The notes below the pieces were generated by a model. It searched no databases and had not been told where the DNA came from. It was given only the letters and a program-made list of their open reading frames with translations. Shown here one piece after another: positions 21,686 to 33,600 of a stretch of 54,632 nt of DNA; the first letter of the stretch is position 1, and each line of letters opens with the position of its first letter. The translations under genes were made by a program, and so were the position numbers. The stretch spans positions 46,146 to 100,777 of the forward strand of contig JBNGIS010017712.1 in assembly GCA_049999725.1 (NCBI GenBank). Reading direction: 5' to 3'. This stretch comes from Haplomitrium mnioides. Its lineage: Eukaryota > Marchantiophyta > Haplomitriopsida > Calobryales.

Positions 21686-24600
21686 ATGATGGTTTCTCTG
21701 CTGTTACCTTCTCGTCCATGTCCATGTGCTCATGCATCTTCATTTTGGTCACGTCGCATGCCCAATTTTTCTTTCCCCCAATTTGGAAGCTGCTGGAAGA
21801 AACGAGCCATGACGTTTCCTGTAAGGGTGTATGCTAGTGTAGAGTTAGATGCAAAACGCTCTGAATTATCTCTCGCCATACGTCAGTCCCTCACAAATTG
21901 CCTCACTGAAACTTATCTGAACGAAACAGTGGATGGTCTGGGTTCCAAAGTTCGAGGCAAAGTAAGCTCTGAAGTTCAAGTTGTTTATTTCTTCGGCTCA
22001 ATTTCGGAATGTAGATCTTTTCAAATCAACAATGCACATGCAATTTTTAATCCATCGCAGGTCAGAGATGTGTACGAGGCAGGCGATTATCTGGTTCTGG
22101 TGACAACTGACAGGCAAAGTGCTTTCGATAGGGTATTGGCTTCGGTACCATTTAAAGGACAGGTTTGCTCACCAGCATTGATTATTCAAATGATGTTTGT
22201 TTTGTATTTGTAAGACTCTGGTGGATTATTACTGGCTGCTTGTAATTCTGGTTGGTGCTACCTGGGTCGGTTGTTTAGCATCGTATGCATTTGGAGTGGC
22301 AGGTGCTGAATGAGACGAGTGGGTGGTGGTTTGAGAAAACACAGCACATCACAGCGAACGCACTGGTGTCTGTTCCTGATCCTAATGTTACAATTGCGCG
22401 CAAGTGCTCTGTCTTCCCAGTCGAGTTTGTGGGTGTGTTTGTCTCCATACATCCTTTCCTAATTTTTTCCTTTAGCTGTGTTCCAACGTAGTATTTATGT
22501 ATCTTCCTCCCAAATAGCAATTTTAATCCTAATTTTGAAAGCATGGTTGCAGGGCAGTTCGGGGATATGTAACTGGCAGTACCAGCACATCGCTGTGGAC
22601 AGTTTATAGCAATGGTGTACGGAACTATTGTGGGAATACTCTTCCTAATGGTGCGCAATCCATGATATTTTTCTCCTGTTTTGTTATTCAATTGTTTTGG
22701 TGGGTTTCTCTAAAGCCATTTTTTATTTTGTTGGGAAGAGTTATAACGTGTGCTGCAAGTACGTGACCAATTTCTGGTACATCTTTAAGACGCCAGAGCA
22801 TCCTTGCGCCTCCCTTGACCTAGGTCAGTAGTTTCTCTTTGAGCAGGGCATGTTCGCTGGCAATCGCAATTAGTTGGCCTCCATTAGTCTTTTTGGGGAT
22901 CAACAAAGGTATTGCCTTTTTAGGGATCTACAAAGGTACTGCGGAGGCACTTGTTCAAAAGCCTGGAGTGATTGAGTCTATCTTCAAGTCTTGTTTTGTG
23001 AGTGGCTGTCAGAGAAATCTTATGGCTTGTTTCACGTGAGAGTAAAATGCAGTTTGATTAAAATCCCAAACTAGCCCTGAAGCCGGACTGAGAATCTAAC
23101 TTGCTCCACGTTGTAGACAATGATGATTCAAAACTAACAAAAGAGATTGTGACAGAACTGGTGAGCCAAAGCTCACTGGTACCACAATTTTCTCTCCCTA
23201 ATCACTATTGTCCTAGGAATACAAAGTACAATTTTGTGCCACTTGTTTCTGGTATATCATAATAACATCAGCTCCCAGAAGCAGAGTGCTAACCATAGCT
23301 GGTTATGGTAGGCAAGAAACTACTGAACCGTCCTGGCTGGTCCACAGAGATCTCATGGTATCTCGGTATCTATGGCAGTAAAAGATGATTCAGTGCTGTG
23401 TGACCTGTAAGGTTTATTGGAGGCAAACTTGCTTCTCAGGTTTTTGCTTGGTGTCTACTTTGAATCATTTGGCAGTTTCATAAGTCGATTCAGAGATGTG
23501 TGAAAATTAAGGATGCGGCTTGCTCAGGTGTGCATTGTGCAGTCCATGGTCTAAGCATATGGTAGGTGCCATGCGTTGAAATGAGAGTCAAAATGAGGCT
23601 CCAGTGAATGTATTATGGGCATTCTATTTCTTATGAACACCAACACATTCTTATAATTTGTAGCTGATTTTAATACAGGTCTTGTAAAGAACCAGCCTCT
23701 TGCAAACAACATTCTCACTCCAACAACTAAGGCTGAGAGTAATGATGTTCCTATTTCAGGGCAGGAGGTGGGAGCAACCCTTCCAGTTTCTTTGGTGTTT
23801 GATGTACGCTGTGGCTAAATTCTATGGTTCTTGACAGGATTTTCATGTGTTTGTTCATGGAGTGCTATCAGTGGGTGGTGCAGATAGTGGAGCAAGGGAT
23901 TATGTCAAAGGAAGATTTTGAGGAAGTTTCAAGAAGGGTTATGGAACTGTTTTCATTTGGACAAGTAATTGTTTCCTTGTCAGGTCCATTAAATTTTAAA
24001 GTGCATTTTATTGTAGAGTTTGTAAATGTTTGTATGGCAATAGATTCTAAGTTGTCTACTATTTTCCCAGAAATCGTATTCATGCTGGGATTACAGCACC
24101 ATCAAATTACATCAGTGTCCGGCCAGTAATTTAATAATAACATAGTTTTTATCCTAAGCTTGTACATGTTTACACAGCAATGGGTTGGGAAGATTAATGC
24201 TTTATTTGCTATCCTCCCAGTTATTTCTAAATTAGAAGAGAACCTTTTGTGTTTGGAGAAGGGCAGGAGGAGGCAAAGAAGCATGGATTATTGTTAGTTG
24301 ATACCAAGTATGAATTTGGGAAGGCTACTGATGGCTCTATTGTCTTGCTAGATGAGGTGCACACTGACACAGATAATACTTGTTTATTTACTTTACTATA
24401 TTTCATCCTGATAGGTGATTTAGGGCATTCATGATTAGTATTTGAAGGCATAGGTTAGTCTTGCCTATGATATGTATTATTTGATTTGTTTCTCCTTGAT
24501 GAACATCTCAGTAAGTGGTGATGTGTGGGAACAGTTGATTAACCTGTTTTGATTTCAATGTGGGGTGCATCTTTGTAGGTTCACACTCCCGACTCAAGCC

Positions 24601-27600
24601 GGTACTGGATTGCTACCTCATATGAAGAGCGTCAAAGAAAGGGGTTGGAGCCAGACAATATTGATAAGGTCAGTTTGTCCAATGATCCGTTTTTAAGGTC
24701 CACAGCAACAGAATTTGCTGCATTATATGATTAAAAAACGAAGTGTTCAGAAATGCAGAAGTACAAAACACAGAAATGCAAAGAACAAAATTACTCAAAT
24801 GAACTGAAGGCACTTCAAGAGTGTGAGTGAACCAGCGCTCAACACCCTGGGGTTATATGCCCCTTACCAGCAAGGTAGGGCCGGCTGCCCTAAAAAATCT
24901 GAACCCTAAACTTGCAGCCCTGAAAGTATTTACTTCACTAACTCTTAAAGTCTCATCTTCTATGATCAGTGAAATGTTACTAATAAGGGCTAACCTACAC
25001 AGCTCTTTAAAAGTTTATTTTTTAACTGTTTAGAGATGAACTTGTGGAAGTGAGAACTGAACACCTATTGCACTCCTAAACTTCTTGAACTTAGCTCTTG
25101 TGAGAGGTTTTGTGAGGATGTCTACAGGTTGATAGTTAGCCCACACAAGGTAATTTCCACCTCTTGCCCTTTGATATTATCTCGAATAAAGTGATGCTGG
25201 ACTTCAACGTGCTTTTGTCTAGCTTGAAGTACAGGATTCTTGCCTATGTGAATTGCACTTTGGTTTCACAAAATATTGAGGTTGGTTTGTGACATTCCTC
25301 TCCTAGCTCAGCAAGGAGTCTTCTCAGCCATACTACTTTACGTACTGCTCCATGCACAGCTTTGTATTCAGCTTCTGTTGATGACAGAGCAACAGTAGAT
25401 TGTTTCTTGCTGCTCCTAGAGACTACTGCACCAGTATTCAGGGAAAAACATGTACTAGAAGTTGACTTCCTGTCAGCGACATCTCCTGCCCAATTTGAAT
25501 CACTGTAGCCTTGTAGTATTATCTTTGTTGCTTGTCCATAGACAAATCCATGTTCAGCTGTGCCTTTCAGGCACCAAAGTAGTCTCTTTGCATACTTTGG
25601 TGCATGAGAACTGTGCACTGCAGATAACAAATCTGCACCCTCAGAAAATATTGAGCAATTCCTAGATCAGTCATCTCAACTCTCGAATTTAGCCCCTCTT
25701 TGATACGTAATACCATCTTCTTTGTGTACCCTGTGACAAGTAGGTCATCAACATAAAGAATAATGATGATGTGAGTACTTCCATTCTTCATAGTATACAG
25801 ATTTGTATCCGAGTCAGGTCTCCTCATCTCGTTGTCCAAAAAGAACATAATAGTTTCTGAGTACCAAGATCTTGGAGCTTGTTTCATTCCATTTAGGACC
25901 TTTCTGAGTTTAAATACTTGTTTCACCGTTCCTGATGTAACAAAGCCTTGTGGTTGCAGCATTAACTTCTTCCTCAAGCTTACCGTTCAAGACTTCAGAT
26001 TTTGCATTCATTTGATGTATGTCCCACTTATAGTGAGTACCAAGTGCAAGAACTGTCCTGATTGTGCTCCTTTTTGCTACTGGGGCAAAGGTCTCATCAT
26101 TACCTATTCCCTCCTGCTGCTGGAAGCCTCTTGCAACTAACCTTGCTTTTCTCTTCTCGCTGAGCACCAGCTCCAGCGATCCGTGAAGCGCTCCATGCCT
26201 GGCGGAAATGCAGAAGGGAACTATGCTGCACCTGGATAGCACAATGTCTCCCCCAACTCATCTCGGACAAGAAACATCAACCAAAGAAATTCTTCTCATC
26301 CCTCAAGGGCCAGCAAGACCAGCTCCAGCTGCACGACCTCCAAGACTGGAAGAAATATGGTGACAAGCTGTACCACTCTACATCAGTCACACCTAGCCCA
26401 CCCCCCTGGACCAACGACAAACCCACAGTTGATGTTTTCACCACTGAAGAGGTCCTGGCTACGATCAAGAAGTTACACAACAAAGCACCTGACTCCCTAG
26501 GGCTCCAAGCCCAAATGCTGAAAAGAGGATCCCAACCCCTCCCAACCCATCACCAACCTATTCAACCAGGTGATACAGACTGGATTCCCTGCAGAGTGGA
26601 AGCTCAACACTATCATTGCAATCCACAAAGCTGGGGACAAAGGCCAACACTCGAACTATCGTACCATCATGCTCAGCCCTCTATTCCTGAAGCTCTTTGG
26701 GGCCACACTCAACTTCAAGATCACACAATGGAGCGAAACACAACAGCTATGAGCTCAGGGACAAGCAGGGTTTCGGGAGAATCACTCAACGACTGATCAC
26801 CTGGTCACCATCCGCACCATCATTGAACAACACAGACGTGCTGGAGGTCTGTACTGCTGTTTCGTAGATTTCCAGAAAGCCTTTGATTCAGTACCACACA
26901 ACAAACTTTGGTCCAGATTACATGAGTTACACCTTCCAACGGACTGGATCACGGCCATCCAGATCTTATATGAAGAAGTTTTGGCCTGTGTTCGCACCTA
27001 TCAGGGCATGTCGAAGCCTATCCATTGCAACATCAGTGTAAAGCAGGGCTGCCCACTCTCCCCCACCTTATTCGGTCTGTTCATCGACAAACTGGAGGCA
27101 GTACTGGCCAATGTGGGAGCCCCTGCCCCAGTCTGCTAGCCCAGACCATTGGTATTCTCTTGTATGCAGATGACATAGTCCTCATGTCAACAAGGGTTGG
27201 ACTCCAACAACACTTAAAAACACTGGACGTTTTCTGTAGCCAATCCGGTATGACTGTCAATATGAAGAAAACCAAGGTCCTGGTCTTTGGAAAATGGCTC
27301 ACCACAGCACAGAGGGATACTTTCAAGTTCAGGCAGGACAATGTCAAAGTGATGAACTAGTACACCTATTTGGGGATACCAATACATACCCAGAGAGGAT
27401 GGGGCTTTGGAGCCGAGCGCAGGATTACAGCAGGTCTCGTCAGCTTATACCAATTGAACAGCTGGTGCAAGGCAAAAGATATATGGCATATACCCATGAG
27501 AATCGACCTCTTCCATACCTTCGATGTTCCAACCGCAACATATGGAGCAGAAATATGGGGACCCTCTCTAACACTGGCCATGTGGCTAAAACACGGTGAG

Positions 27601-30600
27601 AAACCCCTCAAGAGGTTCCTCACTAGATTGGCCAAATGTACACACCACCACACCTCTACACATCCTGGCAGCTGAATTTGGTATGATACCCATTGAGGCG
27701 CGCAAAGTGATGAAACTTGTCACATACCTGCAATCGATCCAAGACACCACACTGGCCAGATACCCAGCAATGGCTATGGAGGCATCTCGTCAGGCAGCCC
27801 CTGGAGACCCCACAAAATTGGTACAATTAATGCCAGAAATGGCTGAAAAGATGGGGACTGGATATAGATGACCTTCCTAAACAATCAGGAAAAGTGCTTG
27901 TGGACCATCTATCAACACATTACTTCACAGTCATATGGCAATCCTACAGTGCAGCATTCCGGACTGTCAAGTACAATGCGCTTGTCAACAATACTCCCTC
28001 AAGGCAAATCCAACAATACTTGACGAGCAACATGTCACTTAATCTGGTCCAGACCCTCACCCAACTTCGTACTGGATCACATCGATTGAGATGTGAAACA
28101 GCCAAATGGTCCAAGATCAACAACAAAGTCCGGCCTGAGAAGTTGCTGTGCCTCCAATGCAATCTACAAGTCACGGAAGATGAACACCACATCATCTTCT
28201 GTTGCCCCAGATGCTATGAAATCCGGGGAAGGTATCATGGACCTTTTGTAGAACAAAATGGGACAGTACAACAATTTCTCAAATATCATGATCAACGCTA
28301 GCTGGCACTCTTCTTTCGGGAACTCATGCCTAGATCTCAGAAATAGGCAGATTAGACATAGAGAGTAGAGGCGAGAGAGTGAGCATATGACTCACAAGCG
28401 GGTTTGTCCCCGCTCAACTGTTCTCAATTAAACATGTTTTAGCTTACTACTTTTATTTTTGCACCCCTCCGCACTCTTGTGCGCATTGTACTCTCAGTCC
28501 TCATGGCCCTAGGGCTGGCTCTGGACTTTAATCAAATTCAATTCAATTCAATTCAATTCTGAACTGAACCATTTTGATGCACATTTAGTTTTATAGATCA
28601 ACTTGCACGAAATTGCCTTTTTATCTTCTGGTAGATCAGCAAGACTCCATGTTCCATTCTTCTTTATGGACTCCATCTCTGCTTCCATGTCCTTGATCCG
28701 GTTTAGATCATCCTTGGCATCGTTAAAAGTTTCAAGATCTCTTGAATCTTGTATCGCAAGGAGCTGCAGTTATCTAATCATTCTAATTTTTCTAATTAAC
28801 TAACATCTCTTTCTCCTATTCTATTCTATTCTATTCTCCCTTTGTTTTCCTCCTCTCTTTCCTTTTTTCTCTTTCATCCCAGGTTTTTTTTTGGTTTTGT
28901 GTGTGTGTGTTTTTTAAATATATATATATTTTAATATATAAATTTTAATTTGTTTCTTTTTTGGTTATGGTAGCGTTAGAGGGCAGTGCTAGCCAACATT
29001 ATGCCTATGGTTTCCCACCACTTCCAGAATAGTGACAGAAACGTAGGACTTTAGTTTTGCCTTTGGCATAGCTTATATCCATGGCTGGGAACTGACGAAG
29101 TCTGTGATAAAGTAGTAGTAATCTGTCAATACTACTCATAATGCTGCTTAGAGGTCTATGGCAAGTGCTTGACAAACACTATGCGTATCACCGCACTTCT
29201 CCTCTAGTTAGCTAGTTAGTTAGTTAATTTAGTGTAATTTTAAAATATTTATTTTATATTTGGGTTTATTCTGCTTTATTTTTGTTTTTGATTGGGGTGG
29301 AGGTTGGGTTGTTAATCTTTTCAATCTTCAGTACAGATCATCTTGATTAACTTTATGATTGGCTACCTTAGTTTGTAAGTATGGAGTTCTCTCAATACTT
29401 ATAAAGATATATAAAAATATATCGCAAGGAGCTGCAACATATGTGCTTTGCATTTGTAGGAATGACTGAGATCCTACTTGATCATCTAGGTTCTTCATGT
29501 TTGCTCTGCTCCTCTTCCTTCACCTTCCTTCTTTCATAACACCTGTTGAGATGCTTTTAAGGATTAGTCAGTAATCTCTTGCTGTTCTTGTGTAACAGCC
29601 TCCTCTTCACAACTCAGGGTCTCTATTGAGATTCATGCTTGAGTGGGAGATGGATCCTGAATAGGATCCAGATGCAGTCCTTCTCAAGGCTCAATCCTTG
29701 GAAGGATTCTTTCTTCTTCTTCTTCTCTTCTTCTTCTTGTAAATAGTTATAGACTAACACATTGTTAGTCTATATATATAGCTATGAAGTTGTGGAGAGT
29801 AAAACTAACCACAAAAACAAATAAATGGAAGCTGCAATAGTCTAGGAAAAACCTACACACATCACAACTGCGCAACACATAGAGTGCAGCCTTCACAATG
29901 TGGTGTGAGACACAAAGTTTCAGACATTTCAGCCTCATCATGTGTAGCAGTGACAAGCTGCCACAACTTCCTGCTGGTTTCGTCAGTTCCCGGCAGCAGG
30001 TCCTGATCAATCTTCGTACTGAGTTTCTTCCACTTTCTGGAAGTAAAGGGAAAACTCAGTCATGATGATGCCTAGCACTCCACCAAGAATCCAAACTAAT
30101 CAAAATCTGTTAACTCTCAAGCATCAGCTTGCGACATCATTCATTTCACTTTAGTTTGATCTTGTGAAGCAAACATCTAAGAGCATAACTCCCAGAGAGG
30201 TCTGCCTAAAAGTTAGTGATTGGGGCCTCCTGCACCCTGAACATAGCACATGAAGCACATCACTGGTGACTACTTGGATGCAGAACATCCGCTAAAGTCA
30301 CTGATTCCACCACTTCCGGAATAGTGACAGAAACGTAGGACTTTAGTTTTGCCTTTGGCATAACTTATATCCACGGCTGGGAACTGACGCAGTCTGTGGT
30401 AAAGTAGTAGTAATCTGTCAATACTACTCATAATGCTGCTTAGAGGTCTATGGCAAGTGCTTGACAAACACTATGCGCATCACCGCACTTCTCCTCTAGT
30501 TAGTTAATTTTATTTTATTTTTAAACTTTTATTTTATTTTTGGGTTTCTTCTGTTTTATTTTTGTTTTTGATTGGGGTGGAGGTTGGGTTGTTAATCTTT

Positions 30601-33600
30601 TCAATCTTCAGTACAGATCATCTTGATTAACTTTATGATTGGCTACCTTAGTTTGTAAGTATGGAGTTCTCTCAATACTTATAAAGATATAAAGTCACTG
30701 ATTAATATAGCTATGAAGTTGTGGAGAGTAAAACTAGCAACAAAAACAAATAAATGGAAGCTGCAATAGTCTAAGAAAAATCTACACACATCACAACTGT
30801 GCAACACATAGAGTGCAGCCTTCACAATGTGGTCTCAGACACAAAGTTTCAACAATTCAGCCTCATTATGTGTAGTGACAAGCTGCCACAACTTCCTGCT
30901 GGTTTTGTCAGTTCCCGACAGCAGGTCCTGATCGATCTTCATACTGAGTTTCCGCCACTTTCTGCAAGTAACAGGAAAACTCAGTCATGATGATGCCTAG
31001 CACTCCACCAAGAATCCAAACTAATCAAAATCTGTAACGCTCAAGCATCAGCTTGTGACATCATTCATTTCACTTTAGTTTGATCTTTGATCCACCAAGA
31101 ATCCAACACATTGTTAGTCATAGTTAACCTAACTAGCTAGATAGTCAGGTATGTACTTTCAAGCACCAAGGGAATGTACATACCTGACTATCTAGCTAGT
31201 TTGCTTTCGGGGTGCAGAAGGCCCCAATCACTAACCTTTCAGCAGACCAGTCTGGGAGTTATGCTCTTGGATGTTTGCTTCACAAGATCAAACTAAAGTG
31301 AAATGAATGATGTCGCAAGCTGATGCTTGAGAGTTGACAGATTTTAATTAGTTGGATTCTTGGTGGAGTGCTAGGCATCATCATGACTGAGTTTTCCCGT
31401 TACTTCCAGAAAGTGGCAGAAACTCAGTACGACGATTGATCAGGAACTGCTGTCGAGAACTGACGAAACCAGCAGGAAGTTGTGGCAGCTTGTCACTGCT
31501 ACACATGATGAGGCTGAATAGTCTGAAACTTTGTGTCTGACACCACAGAGTCAAGGCTGCAATCTATGCGTGCACAGTTGTGATATGTGTAGGTTTTTCC
31601 TAGACTATTACAGCTTCCATTTAATTGTTGTTGTGGTTAGTTTTGCTCTCCACAACTTCATAGCTAATACCTGACTATCTAGCTAGTTTGCTTTCGGTCC
31701 AAAAAAAAAAGAAAAGATAGTCAGGTATGGTTAGTTTAGAATACTGCCATTCGTCAGTCACACAGGCATTTAGATATACTTTTTTTTCTAGCGTGACTGG
31801 CGAGAGAAATCGTGAGGCATGCTGATCTTGCAGCGGATCTGATGTAGAACGTTTGACAGGGAAGGAAAAGCGCTCATTAGCGCCTTGTAACTATTGAGAA
31901 TATTTTCTTCTTCTCGTGTATATATTCTCGTGGGACATGCCATGGAGCTGATACCCTGCAAACCATACATTCTGTGTAAGTTCATTCTTGCTCCAAGTCT
32001 ATGCTGCTCTGAGTCCCTTGTTGCAGATAATCAAACGAAGGTGAAGTTGCCTGTTTGTTTCTGCCATCGCAAACACAGAGGGGGCGCATTTCTGCTACCG
32101 CGAAGACAGAGGAAGGGTGCCCATCTTTTCGCGATTCGCTCAGAAGCAGAGATCAAAGTTGACTCTGCTATTATGAAGAATATCTTCCGCATGACCATTT
32201 TTTTGCTACCACGAAGAAGCACCACTGGACATCTCGAGCAGCTGTGTTTTCCCTTACCTGCTATTCTAACGACAGAAAGGGGAAAAATCGTGCTAAGAAA
32301 AATCAACTCAAAGTTGATATCTATCTACTCACAATCAGTGATGAGCCAGATTCAAGGATATATTTCAGTCATATGAGTGAAAATCGACATTTGAATTTTA
32401 CTAGTCTCATCCTTTTCCAGGTCATCATGTTCAAATTTCCACAATCTGGGCTTGATTGTATGGTCAGATTCAGGTATGGATGTATTCCCACTTTCACAAA
32501 AACATCTCCGCTCAGATATGCCCTCCTTGACTTTATAGCTCTTGCTGGCTTCATCATATCCTTCAAACATGCATTTCTTTCTCTTCACTGCATTCACATG
32601 AACATAAGCAAGATTTCTAAATGTTCTCCATCCAGAGACATCTGGTTTTTTGCCTATAAATACTTCCTCAGGAGTTTTGCCATGAACTGATGCAATAAAG
32701 GACCTGTTCATTACATATACTGCAGTGTGGCATGCTTCTGCCCAAAAACTGCTCGACAGTTCTTTAGGCTTGAGCATAAACCTTGGACTTTCCATGATCA
32801 CTCTGTTCTCTCTCTCAGCTACACCATTCTGCTGAGGTGAGTAGGCCTGAGAGTCCTGCTTTCTGATCCCATACCCTGGGTGATGGAGATGAGATGACAG
32901 GTGGGAGATTAATCGGTTGCGCCTCCCATGTTTGGCACCATTGGAGGAATTGTTGGGACTCCCCAAAAAGCGGATGGTGGGTGCCAATGGCAAGGCGAGC
33001 AGGCAATTGCATTCTGGGGGGGACTCACGGGGGGGGGCTCTCTTGGGGCGGGGGGGGGGGGGGGGGGGGGGAAGGTATTGTAGAAGGGGGAGGAGAAGCG
33101 TTAGTTTTGGTGGGTGTGCTAAGAGTGGGCCGTCGAGCAAGCTGCAGGGTGGCAAGGGTGTTGCGATGTGAGTGGCTGGTCGTCAATTGATGGTGAGCTG
33201 AAGCTATGCGAAAATGGTACTGAGAGCTGATAGACTGCAGGTGTAGAAGACACTGTCAAGGAGGTTCTATGTGCACTCCCCAGACGTCCCCTGCTCTTGG
33301 CACCTATACTTGAAGAAAAATGGCTCCCCCTCGACTCTCTTGACCTTTGACCCCTTGTGTGACATCTTGCACATCTCTCGCAACTACCTCCTCTTCTAGG
33401 CCAATCTCCTCACCTGGCTCTCCTATCGCACCTCCCCTACCGCACAACCATGCTCCCACCTCAACATCTCCTGTTTCAGCTCTCCCTCCTGTTACCCCTG
33501 TTCCAACTTTCTCTGACACAACAATGCAAGCCTTTGCAAGTTACATTATGGAGAAATTTAAAATTGGAGGAGGCACTACAAGCAGAGAGCAACAAAGAGA

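Noticed and set aside
31894-32376. Open frame of 160 codons
   Set aside because: No homology cue; it lies inside the copia element and ends antisense to integrase. A chance frame is more likely.
32894-33190. Gly-rich (plus) and Pro-rich (minus) open frames
   Set aside because: They are the translation of G runs and have no codon structure or homology cues.
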